From NCBI GenBank assembly GCA_963715455.1, contig OY970245.1, positions 1,922,001 to 1,986,000 on the forward strand: a stretch of DNA of 64,000 nt, written 5' to 3'. Made by a program: the position numbers and the translations under genes. Shown here in pieces: positions 1 through 8,087 of the stretch (within the stretch, counting starts at the first letter, position 1; every line of letters begins with the position of its first letter). The notes under the pieces were generated by a model. It did not search any database, was not told the origin of the DNA, and saw only the letters and a program-made list of their open reading frames with translations. Origin of the DNA: VRUE01 sp963715455 (GTDB lineage: Bacteria > Actinomycetota > Thermoleophilia > Solirubrobacterales > 70-9).

Positions 1-405
1 GAACCCAAAACAGCTTATTTCTATCAGCAGATTACCGCCGCCCGTCACCCTTCCGACTTCGAGCCCTTCATTTAATACGTAGATGTTGTCGAGCTGCTGC
101 GTGCTAACCGAACAGCCAAACGTGCAGCTCGTGAAAGTCAGCGACGTAATAGTGAACTGCACTGGCCCGAACGATTGTAAGCCGCCGGTTATCCGCGTGC
201 CCGACATTAAGCTGTTGCAGCTCACGTTCAGCACAGGGTTTTCAAAGATGAGTTTTTCGGTGGTTACGAAGTGAATCGTCGATGCTTCTATGCAGCCCCC
301 GCTGTGATTCGTGCAGATTTGGGTGCTTTCACCGGATGCGGCACTGGGCCCGAGGAGGAGCATGAACAGTGCGCTGGCAATGCCGAGAGAGATGATGCGC
401 TTCAT
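1..405 (-). CDS. Secreted Cys-rich protein of unknown function, C-terminus cut off by window edge
   Basis: The gene starts with ATG at 405, preceded at a 7-base gap by GGAGG, and stays open for 135 codons to the left edge of the window. The N-terminus (MKRIISLG, then a hydrophobic run to about residue 19, then PSAASG) is a signal peptide, so the product should be exported. The mature part is rich in Ser, Thr and paired cysteines; a VSC-N-S segment followed by SLTFTSCTFGC recurs, with changes, in the secreted protein at 24736-25704 (VTC-K-S and SLAFSSCKGTC). The two are probably distant members of one exported family. No function can be assigned. GC content is lower than in the histidine genes next to it. 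Confidence 0.75.
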   Translation of the reverse strand, partial: MKRIISLGIASALFMLLLGPSAASGESTQICTNHSGGCIEASTIHFVTTEKLIFENPVLNVSCNSLMSGTRITGGLQSFGPVQFTITSLTFTSCTFGCSVSTQQLDNIYVLNEGLEVGRVTGGGNLLIEISCFGF

Positions 406-591
406 GTGTCCGCCTCCGGTCGCCCTTGGTCCAATTAGAACACTCTCTAGTCGATCCATCTGGGTCGGGTCAAAAAGACCGACGTTTGCCGGCTATGCGC
501 TCAGGCAGGTCGAGAGCACGAAGGCGAAATTGCCCATGGAGGCGAGAAAGCACAGGCATCACATGCGCGAATCGGCGCGCGTGCACTGCGC

Positions 592-1323
592 TCAGCGATA
601 CGGGCCGAGAGCCTCGATCGCCTCCGCGACGGTGAACTTGAGCTCGTAGAGGGCGCGGCCGACGATCGCGCCCTCGACGTTGGGCGCGGCGATGCGCGAG
701 AGGGTCTCGAGGTCGGCGATCGTCCCGACCCCGCCTGAGGCGATCACCTGAGCCTCGGTCCCGGCGGCGATGCGGTTCAGCTCGTCGATCGCCGGCCCTT
801 CCATCGTGCCGTCGACCTCGATCGCCGTGCAGAGGAAGCGGGCGACGCCGCGCTCACCGAGGTCGGCGACCGCCGCGGCGACGTCGACGTCGCTGGTCTC
901 GGTCCAGCCGGCGAGCGAGACCTTGCCGTCGCGCGCGTCGACCGAGACGACGACGCGCTCGCCGTGCTGCTCGACCGTCCTGGCGAGGAAGTCCGGGTCG
1001 CGCAGCGCCGCCGTGCCGATCACCACGCGCTCGGCCCCGGCATCGAGCAGTGCCGCAACCGAGCCCGCGTCGCGCAGGCCGCCGCCGACCTGGATCGGGC
1101 ACTCGACCGCGGCGGCGATGCGGCGCACCGCATCGAGGTTTTGCGGCTCGCCGGCCTTCGCTCCGTCGAGGTCGACGACGTGCAGAAATTCCGCCCCTTC
1201 GCCCGCCCAGCGGGTCGCGGCGTTGACCGGGTCGGCGTCATAGGCGGTCTCGCGCTCGTAGTCGCCCTGCGTCAGGCGCACGGCCCGGCCGCCGCGGATG
1301 TCGATCGCGGGATAGAGGATCAC
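592..1323 (-). CDS. hisA: HisA, ProFAR isomerase (1-(5-phosphoribosyl)-5-[(5-phosphoribosylamino)methylideneamino]imidazole-4-carboxamide isomerase)
   Basis: Catalyses the Amadori isomerisation of ProFAR to PRFAR in histidine synthesis, in the cytosol. The 243-aa length is normal for this (beta/alpha)8 barrel. The catalytic pair is visible: Asp8 in YPAIDIRGG and Asp129 in VSVDARDG. Phosphate-binding glycines lie in QVGGGLRD and in ASGGVG near the C-terminus. The start is GTG at 1323, sharing four bases with the stop of hisH (GTGA), so translation is probably coupled. It is the last gene of the murA-his operon; hisF, which often follows, is not here. In some actinobacteria this enzyme also serves tryptophan synthesis (PriA); I cannot exclude that from sequence alone. 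Confidence 0.93.
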   Translation of the reverse strand: MILYPAIDIRGGRAVRLTQGDYERETAYDADPVNAATRWAGEGAEFLHVVDLDGAKAGEPQNLDAVRRIAAAVECPIQVGGGLRDAGSVAALLDAGAERVVIGTAALRDPDFLARTVEQHGERVVVSVDARDGKVSLAGWTETSDVDVAAAVADLGERGVARFLCTAIEVDGTMEGPAIDELNRIAAGTEAQVIASGGVGTIADLETLSRIAAPNVEGAIVGRALYELKFTVAEAIEALGPYR

Positions 1324-1946
1324 GCCGGCACGGAGGCGCAGATGCCGGCGAAGTTGGAGAGCAGGCGCAGCCCGGCGGCGCTCGACTTCTCCGGGTGGAA
1401 CTGGACGCCGAAGACGTTGTCGCGCTCGGCGACCGAGGCAAAGCGACTGCCGTAGACCGCCGTGCCCAGCAACTCGTCTGCCTGTGGGCGCGGTGCGAAA
1501 GAGTGCACGTGGTAGAAGGGCGTCTCCGACTCGATGCCCGCGGTAAGCCGCGACTCACGCTCCCAGCGCACCGGCGACCAGCCGATGTGGGGCACCTTGA
1601 GGCCGGGCGCCTCTAGTCCGTCCACGGGGCCGGAGAGCAGGCCGAGGCCCTCAGCCCCGCCAAGCTCAGTGGTCGAGTCGAAGAGCAGCTGCAGGCCTAG
1701 GCAGATGCCGAGGATCGGCGTGCCCGCCCCGTGGCACTCGGCAACCAACTCGTCGAGGCCAAGGCCGCGGATGCCCTGCATCGCCCGTGGGAAGGCGCCG
1801 ACTCCAGGCAAGATCAGCCCGTCAGCGGCGCGGACCGTCTCGGCGTCGCTGGCGATAGTCGCCTTGGCACCGACGTGCTCGAGCGCCTTCTCGACCGAGC
1901 GCAGGTTGCCCATGCCGTAGTCGAGGATGCAGATGCTGGCTGTCAT
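1320..1946 (-). CDS. hisH: HisH, glutaminase subunit of imidazole glycerol phosphate synthase
   Basis: Class I glutamine amidotransferase that releases ammonia from glutamine for HisF, which turns PRFAR into imidazole glycerol phosphate and AICAR. The catalytic triad is visible: nucleophile Cys82 in LGICLGLQLLF, and His184 and Glu186 in FHPEKS. The N-terminus LDYGMGNLRS is typical. A longer open frame extends upstream into hisB, but the ATG at 1946 gives the family's normal 208 aa and overlaps the hisB stop by four bases (ATGA), so I chose it. The partner hisF is outside the window. Confidence 0.95.
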   Translation of the reverse strand: MTASICILDYGMGNLRSVEKALEHVGAKATIASDAETVRAADGLILPGVGAFPRAMQGIRGLGLDELVAECHGAGTPILGICLGLQLLFDSTTELGGAEGLGLLSGPVDGLEAPGLKVPHIGWSPVRWERESRLTAGIESETPFYHVHSFAPRPQADELLGTAVYGSRFASVAERDNVFGVQFHPEKSSAAGLRLLSNFAGICASVPA

Positions 1947-2533
1947 TCGCTCAATGTCCCCTTGGTCGAGGGCACGCCACTCTCCTCGGGGTCGACCGAG
2001 ACCGCCACGCGCAGGGCGCGGGCGAAGGCCTTGAAGCAGGCCTCGATCATGTGGTGCGCGTTGGTCCCGTAGCGGACCGAAACGTGCAGGGTGAGCTTGG
2101 CGCTGTTGGCGACGGCGCGGAAGAACTCCTCGGCCAGCTCCGTGTCGAAGCCGGCGATCGAGGTCGGCGGCAGCTCGGCATCGAAGATGCAGAGCGGCCT
2201 GCCCGAGATGTCGATTGCGCACTCGGCCAGCGACTCGTCCATCGGCACGACCGCCGAGCCGTAGCGACGAATCCCAGCGCGATCACCGAGCGCCTCGTCG
2301 AGCGCCTGGCCGAGCACGATGCCGACGTCCTCGACCGTGTGATGGGCGCCGGTCTCGAGGTCGCCGTTCGCCTCGACCTGCAGACCGAGCCGCCCGTGAC
2401 GGGCGAGCAGGTCGAGCATGTGATCGAGGAAACCGACGCCAGTCTTGGCGCTCGCCTCGCCCCCGTCGAGGTCGAGTGAGAGCCGGATCTGCGTCTCGGC
2501 GGTGCTGCGCTCTCTTGTCGCCGTTCTGCTCAT
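1943..2533 (-). CDS. hisB: HisB, imidazoleglycerol-phosphate dehydratase
   Basis: Dehydrates imidazole glycerol phosphate to imidazole acetol phosphate, the sixth step of histidine synthesis. The 196-aa protein is the monofunctional form, without the phosphatase domain found in enterobacterial HisB. The two manganese-binding HHxxE motifs are both present: HHTVED around residue 65 and HHMIEA around residue 160. The FLDHML segment is also conserved. The start ATG at 2533 overlaps the hisD stop by four bases, and the stop overlaps hisH by four, so the gene sits in the middle of a coupled operon. Confidence 0.96.
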   Translation of the reverse strand: MSRTATRERSTAETQIRLSLDLDGGEASAKTGVGFLDHMLDLLARHGRLGLQVEANGDLETGAHHTVEDVGIVLGQALDEALGDRAGIRRYGSAVVPMDESLAECAIDISGRPLCIFDAELPPTSIAGFDTELAEEFFRAVANSAKLTLHVSVRYGTNAHHMIEACFKAFARALRVAVSVDPEESGVPSTKGTLSE

Positions 2534-3804
2534 GGTTCGGCCCTAATCATCGCCGACTCGCCGTGCACGGGGAATCCCTCGGCGCGGGCGATGCGATCGA
2601 CGTGCGGTGCAAGCTTCGCCGCCGCCTCGGCGGAGACCTCCACGGTCGAGATCTTGCGGCGGAAGGCACCGGGTCCGAGTGGGCCCGAGAAGCGGCCGGC
2701 GCCACCCGTCGGCAGGACGTGATTGGAGCCGGCGACGTAGTCGCCGAAGGCGGTCGCGCCGCGTTGACCGGTGAAGACGCAGCCGGCGGTCGTGATCCGC
2801 TCCGCCGCTGCCGCCGCCCGCTCGTCGAGGAGCTGGAGATGCTCGGGCGCCAGCGCCTCGGCCAGCTCGATCGCCGCAGCCGTGCTCGGCACACCAACCG
2901 TCATCAACGGTATGCCTGGGTCGATCTCGTCGTGGTTGGCAGCCAACTTCTCGGCCGCGTCTCCGATTGCCGCGAGCACACCGGGATCGGTCGAGGCCAC
3001 GGCGAGCACCGCGCCTTCGCCGTGCTCGGCCTGCGCGCAAAGATCAGCGGCGGCCCAGCTCACGTTCGTCTCGCTGCCAGCGATCGCCATCAGCTCCGAG
3101 GGACCGGCATAGGAGTCGATCCCAACGCGCCCGGAGACGAGCCGCTTGGCCTCCTGCACCCAGGCGTTGCCGGGGCCGGCGATCACGTCGACGGCAGAGA
3201 TGGTCTCAGTCCCGAAGGCAAGGGCGAAGATCGCTTGGGCGCCGCCCATTGCGTAGATCTCGTCAACCTCGCAAAGGGCAGCGGCCGCGAGCACGAGCGG
3301 GCTCAGCCTGCCGTCGGGACCCGGCGGCGAGGCGAGCGCGACCCGCGCAACGCCGGCGACCCTGGCTGGGATCGCGCACATCAGCACGCTCGACGGGTAA
3401 GCCGCGCGACCGCCCGGTGCATAGAGACCCGCAGAGGAGACCGGAACCTCTCGCAGTGAAACGCTTTGTCCTTGCAATAGAGGGACAGCGCGTTGCACAC
3501 CATCGACCTGCGCCTCGGCGACGGTGCGGATATTTGCGGCGGCGATCTCCAGCGACTCCCGCAACTCGGGGTCCAGAGCGGCGAGCGCCGCCTCCGCCGC
3601 ATCCGGATCGACCCGTAGCGAGTCGGGCCGGCGCTCGGTCGCGTCGAAGCGCTCCGTGAGGCGCAGGACGGCCGCATCTCCCTCCGAGCGAACCTCCCGG
3701 GCGATAGGCACGACGTCCGGCGTGGGCATCATCCGAGCCACCACGGCGCGGATCGCTGCTGCCGTGGTCTGCGGGTCTCGCCAGCTGATTGGCACGACCC
3801 TCAT
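2530..3804 (-). CDS. hisD: HisD, histidinol dehydrogenase
   Basis: Zinc enzyme that carries out the last two NAD-dependent oxidations, from L-histidinol to L-histidine. With the ATG at 3804 it has 424 aa, the usual size. Residues matching the known active site are visible: Gln258 and His261 in CAQAEHGEGA, the Glu321-His322 pair in APEHLQ, Asp355 in AFGDYVAGSNH, and His414 in FPVHGES. The frame remains open further upstream over hisG, but ATG 3804 overlaps the hisG stop (ATGA) and gives the proper N-terminus. Confidence 0.96.
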   Translation of the reverse strand: MRVVPISWRDPQTTAAAIRAVVARMMPTPDVVPIAREVRSEGDAAVLRLTERFDATERRPDSLRVDPDAAEAALAALDPELRESLEIAAANIRTVAEAQVDGVQRAVPLLQGQSVSLREVPVSSAGLYAPGGRAAYPSSVLMCAIPARVAGVARVALASPPGPDGRLSPLVLAAAALCEVDEIYAMGGAQAIFALAFGTETISAVDVIAGPGNAWVQEAKRLVSGRVGIDSYAGPSELMAIAGSETNVSWAAADLCAQAEHGEGAVLAVASTDPGVLAAIGDAAEKLAANHDEIDPGIPLMTVGVPSTAAAIELAEALAPEHLQLLDERAAAAAERITTAGCVFTGQRGATAFGDYVAGSNHVLPTGGAGRFSGPLGPGAFRRKISTVEVSAEAAAKLAPHVDRIARAEGFPVHGESAMIRAEP

Positions 3805-4481
3805 CCCGGCATCGCCTCCCGCAGCTTCGCCGTCAGCTCGTCCACCTCCGCCGCCCGCAGCTTGTGGGCGACGCGGTTGGCGACGAAGCGGGCCGTGCAC
3901 TCGAGGATCTCCTCGCGCACCTCGAGGTCGTTCTCTTCCAGCGTGCGGCCGGTGGCGACCAGATCGACGATGCCGTCGGCGAGGCCGATCAACGGTGCCA
4001 GCTCGACCGAGCCCTTGACCTCGATCACCTCGACCTGACGCCCGGTCGACTCGAAGTGGCGTTCCGCTGTGCGCGGATACTTGGTCGCGATGCGCATCAT
4101 TCCCAGGCGGCGCTGCGACTCGCCCAGGCTCGCGTCGCCCTTGCGACCGGCGAGCACCATGCGGCAACGGCCGAAGCCAAGGTCGAGCAGCTCGTAGACG
4201 AGCCGGTCGGCCTGCTCGAGCAGCACGTCCTTGCCGGTGATGCCGACGTCGGCGGCCCCGGCCTCAACGTAGGTGGGCACGTCCGAGGGGCGCATCGTCA
4301 CCAGGGTGATCCCCGCGGTCTCGAAGATCAGCGAGCGCGACTCGCCGCGCACCTCGCTGGTGTCGACGCCGATCGCGTCGAGCGCATCGAGCGTCTCGCC
4401 GAGCAGGGCGCCACGCGGCACCGCCAGCTTCAGCGGCCCGTCGGCCTTGGCCCGGCCGAGGCCGGCGACCTCGACGCTCAT
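3801..4481 (-). CDS. hisG: HisG, short-form ATP phosphoribosyltransferase
   Basis: First committed step of histidine synthesis: joins PRPP and ATP to give phosphoribosyl-ATP. At 226 aa it is the short form, lacking the C-terminal regulatory (ACT-like) domain of the roughly 280-300 aa enzyme of most actinobacteria and enterobacteria. Short HisG is active only in a hetero-octamer with HisZ, and hisZ lies directly upstream with a 4-base overlap (4478-4481). Typical segments are LAVPRG near the N-terminus, DVGITGKD, and DGIVDLVATGRTL in the PRPP-binding region. Feedback by histidine would act through HisZ. Confidence 0.94.
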   Translation of the reverse strand: MSVEVAGLGRAKADGPLKLAVPRGALLGETLDALDAIGVDTSEVRGESRSLIFETAGITLVTMRPSDVPTYVEAGAADVGITGKDVLLEQADRLVYELLDLGFGRCRMVLAGRKGDASLGESQRRLGMMRIATKYPRTAERHFESTGRQVEVIEVKGSVELAPLIGLADGIVDLVATGRTLEENDLEVREEILECTARFVANRVAHKLRAAEVDELTAKLREAMPG

Positions 4482-5470
4482 TGCTCCGCACCTCCGCGTG
4501 ACTCCTCCATCTGGGCGACGTGCACCCGCTCCAGGTAGAGGGCAAAGCCCGCCGCCGGCAGGTCGACGCCGAAGCGCTTCAGCAGCCCGTCGTAGCGACC
4601 GCCGCCGCCGAGCACGTGGCCAAGCGCGGGGTCATACACCTCGAGGATCGCACCGCTGTAGTAGCCGAGATCGCGCAGCAAGCCGAGATCGATCTGCACC
4701 CGATCGGCAACGCCGCGCGCCTCGAGTGCCTCGAAGGTCTCGCCAATCCGGGCCGTGGCCCGCTCGACCGCGTCACCGCCCAGCGAGCGCGCCTGCTCGA
4801 GCACCTCTTTGCCACCGCGCAGCTGCGAGAGCGTCACACAGGTCGTAACCTGCTCCTCGCTGATCCCATCCAGCTCGGCGAGCTCCACCTCGAGCCCGAC
4901 CAGATCGTGCGCGGCAAGACGACTGAGCAGCGACTGGCGCGCCTCGCCCTCGATCCCGAGCTCGCTGAGCAGCTGGCGGAAGAGGTCGGAGTCGCCCAGG
5001 CCGATCACGGCCCGATTCAGGCCCGCGGCGTCCAGCGTTGCCTCGAGCACCTCGACCACCTCAGCGGTCCCTTCAGGTGCCGGCGCACCGATCAGCTCGA
5101 CCCCCGCCTGGGCGAACTCGCGCATCTGACCACGCTGTGGCCGTACCGCGCGGAAGGCATTGGCCAGGTAGCAGAGGCGCAAGGGCGGCTCGGCATCGGC
5201 GTAGCGCGTGGCGACGAGACGGGCGATCGGCACGGTCATGTCGGAGCGCAGGGCGAGCAGGTCACCGCGCTCGTCGAAGAAGCGGTAGGCGGAGTCGGCG
5301 GTGCGCCCGTCGCCCCGCGCCATCACCTCGTCATATTCGATCGCCGGCGTGGCCACCTCGCCGTAACCGCGACTCTCGAAGACCTCGATCAGCGACAGGT
5401 GCAGGCGGCGCAGCTCGCGCATCTCGTCGGGGAGCACGTCGCGAGTGCCTGGTGGAATCGGATGGATCAT
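4478..5470 (-). CDS. hisZ: HisZ, regulatory subunit of ATP phosphoribosyltransferase
   Basis: A paralogue of histidyl-tRNA synthetase that does not charge tRNA but activates short HisG and binds histidine for feedback inhibition. The 330 aa cover only the class II synthetase core: IPPGTRDVLP at the N-terminus, LRSDMTVPIARL (motif 2 area), and GGGGRYDGLL (motif 3 area). There is no C-terminal anticodon-binding domain, which separates it from HisS (about 420 aa). Position next to short hisG supports the assignment. It starts with ATG at 5470, 36 bases after murA. Confidence 0.93.
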   Translation of the reverse strand: MIHPIPPGTRDVLPDEMRELRRLHLSLIEVFESRGYGEVATPAIEYDEVMARGDGRTADSAYRFFDERGDLLALRSDMTVPIARLVATRYADAEPPLRLCYLANAFRAVRPQRGQMREFAQAGVELIGAPAPEGTAEVVEVLEATLDAAGLNRAVIGLGDSDLFRQLLSELGIEGEARQSLLSRLAAHDLVGLEVELAELDGISEEQVTTCVTLSQLRGGKEVLEQARSLGGDAVERATARIGETFEALEARGVADRVQIDLGLLRDLGYYSGAILEVYDPALGHVLGGGGRYDGLLKRFGVDLPAAGFALYLERVHVAQMEESRGGAEQ

Positions 5471-5506
5471 CCGGCGGACCTTACGAGAGTGGACGTGAAA
5501 GCCCTG

Positions 5507-6808
5507 CTAAGCGGGGACCTCTGACGACACCCGTTCAATCTGGGCGCCGAGGCCCCGCAGACGCTCGTCGATCTGCTCGTAGCCGCGATCGATCTGGCGG
5601 ATGTTGCCGATCTCCGAAGTGCCATCGGCCGCCAGGGCGGCGATGAGCATCGCCATGCCAGCCCGAATGTCGGGACTCTCGACGCGTTCGCCGTGAAGCC
5701 GGCTCGGACCGCTGACGATCGCCCTGTGAGGATCGCAAAGCGTGATCCGAGCGCCCATTGCGACGAGCTTGTCGACGAAGAAGAGGCGGTTCTCGAACAT
5801 CTTCTCGAAGATCAGGATCTCGCCATCGGCCTGGGTGGCAAGGGCGAGGGCGATCGAGGTGAGGTCAGCGGGAAAGGCCGGCCAGGGTCCGTCCTCGATC
5901 TTGGGGATCGCGTCGCCGAGGTCCGCCTGGACGCGCAGCTGCTGCCCCGGAGGGACGACCGCGTCTGAGCCCTCGATCTCCGAGCGCAAGCCGAGGCGGC
6001 GAAACTGACGACGGACCATGAGCAGGTCAGCGGGCTCGACGTCGCGGATGCGCAGCTCGCCGCCCGTGGCAGCGGCCAGGGCCATGAAGCTGCCGACCTC
6101 GATGTGGTCGGCACAGATCGTGTGCCGGGCACCACCCAGCTTGTCGCGACCGTGAACGGTCATCACGTTGGAACCGATCCCCGTTACCTCAGCGCCCATC
6201 GCGCTGAGCAACCGGGCGAGGTCCTGGACATGCGGCTCGCAGGCGGCGTTGGAGATCGTCGTCGGGCCAGGGGTCAGCGCCGCGGCCATCAGCGCGTTCT
6301 CGGTCCCCATCACCGAGGGCTCGTCCATGAAGATGTGGCAGGGACGCAGGCCCCCGCTGGGCGCCTTCACCTCGATCCAGCGCTCACCGTCGACCTCGGC
6401 GCCGAGGTCGGTGAAAGCGTCAAGGTGCGCGTCGAGCCGGCGGCGGCCGATGAAGTCGCCCCCGGGCGGCGGCATGCGCGCCTCGCCAAAGCGCGCCAAG
6501 AGCGGGCCGGCGAGCAGGAATGAGGCGCGGATCTGCTTGGAGAGCTCCTCATCGACGGTCGTCTCGTCCACCCCTGCAGCGCAGAGACGGATGCTGTTGT
6601 CGCCGGTCCAGTCCACCTCCACTCCGAGCCGCTCGAGCAGGGCGATCTGGGCTTCGGTGTCACGGATGCGCGGTACGCGCTCGAGCAGCAGCTCCTCCTC
6701 GGTGAGCAGGCAGGCAGCGAGAATCGGCAGCGCTGCGTTCTTGTTGCCGGCGACGGTGAGCTCGCCGGAAAGCGGCACACCACCCTGGATGACGAATTTC
6801 TCGCTCAT
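5507..6808 (-). CDS. murA: MurA, UDP-N-acetylglucosamine 1-carboxyvinyltransferase (Asp variant)
   Basis: Transfers enolpyruvate from PEP to UDP-GlcNAc, the first committed step of peptidoglycan synthesis in the cytosol. The 433 aa fit the family. Lys23 lies in GNKNAALP, and the conserved Arg is in DIRAGMAML near the C-terminus. The loop that carries the catalytic Cys in E. coli (PGGC) reads PPGGD here, with Asp118. The same change in Mycobacterium tuberculosis MurA gives intrinsic fosfomycin resistance, which I infer here too. The gene heads the his operon. It has no obvious ribosome binding site; TACCCT lies 8 bases before the ATG, so its mRNA may be leaderless. Confidence 0.96.
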   Translation of the reverse strand: MSEKFVIQGGVPLSGELTVAGNKNAALPILAACLLTEEELLLERVPRIRDTEAQIALLERLGVEVDWTGDNSIRLCAAGVDETTVDEELSKQIRASFLLAGPLLARFGEARMPPPGGDFIGRRRLDAHLDAFTDLGAEVDGERWIEVKAPSGGLRPCHIFMDEPSVMGTENALMAAALTPGPTTISNAACEPHVQDLARLLSAMGAEVTGIGSNVMTVHGRDKLGGARHTICADHIEVGSFMALAAATGGELRIRDVEPADLLMVRRQFRRLGLRSEIEGSDAVVPPGQQLRVQADLGDAIPKIEDGPWPAFPADLTSIALALATQADGEILIFEKMFENRLFFVDKLVAMGARITLCDPHRAIVSGPSRLHGERVESPDIRAGMAMLIAALAADGTSEIGNIRQIDRGYEQIDERLRGLGAQIERVSSEVPA

Positions 6809-6831
6809 GCTCGGCTAGGGTAACGACCGGC
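6809..6831. promoter_or_regulatory. Divergent promoter between murA and an alpha/beta hydrolase gene
   Basis: Only 23 bases separate the two divergent ATGs. The heptamer TAGGGTA (6816-6822) offers a TANNNT -10 box in both directions: TACCCT on the minus strand, 8 bases before murA, and TAGGGT on the plus strand, 10 bases before the hydrolase ATG. No Shine-Dalgarno fits either gene. Both transcripts would be leaderless or nearly so. Confidence 0.5.
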
Positions 6832-7836
6832 ATGGGGAGAGGCTGGAAGATCCTGATCGGCGCACTGGTGGTGCTCGTTGTGCTGCTCGTGCTCAACGCG
6901 CTGAGCATCGGTCACGAAACCAAGGCGGCAAGCATCACCGAGCCGGGTGGTCGCATCCTCGATGTCTCGGGAGCCGAGCTGCAGGTTGTCGAGCGCGGCC
7001 CGCGCAATGCCAGTCCGATCGTGCTGATCCACTGCTTCACCTGCGCGATCAACTGGTGGGACGAGATGATCCCCCGCCTGGCGCGCGAGCATCGCGTCGT
7101 CGCCATCGACCTGCTTGGCCACGGTGGCTCTGAGAAGCCGACCTCCGGCTACTCGATACCGGACCAGGCCGACCTCGTCGCCCAGGCGCTCAGTCGGCTC
7201 GGCGTGCGCGATGCCGAGCTGGTCGGCCACTCGCTCGGCGGACCGGTCTCGATCGCCCTCGCCGAGCAGTCGCCCCAACTGGTCAACCGCCTGGTGATCA
7301 TCGACAGCATTCCCGACACCTCCTACGGCGATGTGGGCTTCATCGGCGAGCTGCCGTTCAAGCCGGTGATCGGCGAGGCGCTCTGGCGGGTGAAGCCCGA
7401 CTTCTCGATCCGCGACGGCCTCGAGATCGCCTTTGCGCCCGGCTTTTCGGTGCCCGATGACTTCGTCGAAGACGTCAAGCGCATGAACTACAGCGCCTAT
7501 TCCGACTCACATGATGGTTTTGACTCCTACACCGGCGAAAAGCCCCTGCCCGAGCGCGCCGCTGTTCTCGGCAAGCCGGTGCTGGCGATCATGGGTGCCG
7601 AGGAGCAGATCGCCAGCGACCCGGCCGCCGCCCTCGCCGCATACCGCAGCGCCATCCCCTCAGCCCAGACCAAGCTGATGGCCGGAGTCGGTCACTCGCC
7701 CAACGTCGAGGCACCGGCCAGAACCGCCGCGCTCGTCCTTGCCTTCGCCCCGCCCGAGCCACCAAAAAGCACCCCCTCCAGGCACGAAATGCAAAAGGAC
7801 CTGCAGAATCAGGGACGTGTCCGAGGGCGCCCCTAG
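6832..7836 (+). CDS. Membrane-anchored alpha/beta hydrolase
   Basis: A 334-aa alpha/beta-hydrolase-fold protein. Residues 5-22 form one hydrophobic segment (a signal anchor), so the catalytic domain should lie outside the membrane. The nucleophile elbow is GHSLGG (Ser around 133), an HCF segment that can form the oxyanion hole follows strand 3, and the catalytic His is in GVGHSPNVEAP. The acid residue is probably in the IMGAEEQIA segment, where a Glu replaces the more common Asp. Substrate is unknown; esterase, lipase and haloalkane dehalogenase-like members share this fold. The C-terminal 25 residues are polar and look disordered. Confidence 0.85.
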   Translation: MGRGWKILIGALVVLVVLLVLNALSIGHETKAASITEPGGRILDVSGAELQVVERGPRNASPIVLIHCFTCAINWWDEMIPRLAREHRVVAIDLLGHGGSEKPTSGYSIPDQADLVAQALSRLGVRDAELVGHSLGGPVSIALAEQSPQLVNRLVIIDSIPDTSYGDVGFIGELPFKPVIGEALWRVKPDFSIRDGLEIAFAPGFSVPDDFVEDVKRMNYSAYSDSHDGFDSYTGEKPLPERAAVLGKPVLAIMGAEEQIASDPAAALAAYRSAIPSAQTKLMAGVGHSPNVEAPARTAALVLAFAPPEPPKSTPSRHEMQKDLQNQGRVRGRP

Positions 7837-7847
7837 ATTACGAACCT
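7834..7847 (+). promoter_or_regulatory. Leaderless-type -10 box for the small gene at 7848, made from a stop codon
   Basis: TAGATT at 7834-7839 is followed 8 bases later by ATG. Its first three bases are the stop codon of the upstream hydrolase gene. There is no Shine-Dalgarno. Confidence 0.35.
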
Positions 7848-8054
7848 ATGTTCGATACAACAAAGACCTCAGCCACAGACCGAATCGCCGACGCAGCCGA
7901 CCTGATGATCGACTTCGCCACCTTGGGCGAGTACGGCCTCGAGCCGGTGGATCCCACGCCGCAGTCCTGCGAAGCACGCCGACGGATGGGTGCGATACGC
8001 AGCAGCGGCACCTGGAACGCAGCGGTTGCCCGCTTCGCACCCCAGCACTCCTGA
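7848..8054 (+). CDS. Small hypothetical protein, 68 aa
   Basis: An acidic N-terminal half (MFDTTKTSATDRIADAADL, then a GEYGLEPVDP segment) and a basic C-terminal half. Third codon positions are mostly G or C from codon 14 onward, as expected of a real gene in this genome, and a TANNNT box lies 8 bases upstream of the ATG. I recognise no domain. It sits between two hydrolase genes in the same direction. It could still be a chance frame. Confidence 0.4.
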   Translation: MFDTTKTSATDRIADAADLMIDFATLGEYGLEPVDPTPQSCEARRRMGAIRSSGTWNAAVARFAPQHS

Positions 8055-8087
8055 GCCGGGTACCCGCGCGCCTTGAGCTGGAGCGGG

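Noticed and set aside
2215..3459. A 414-codon plus-strand open frame opposite hisB and hisD
   Set aside because: Arg-rich composition and complete overlap with well-supported his genes.
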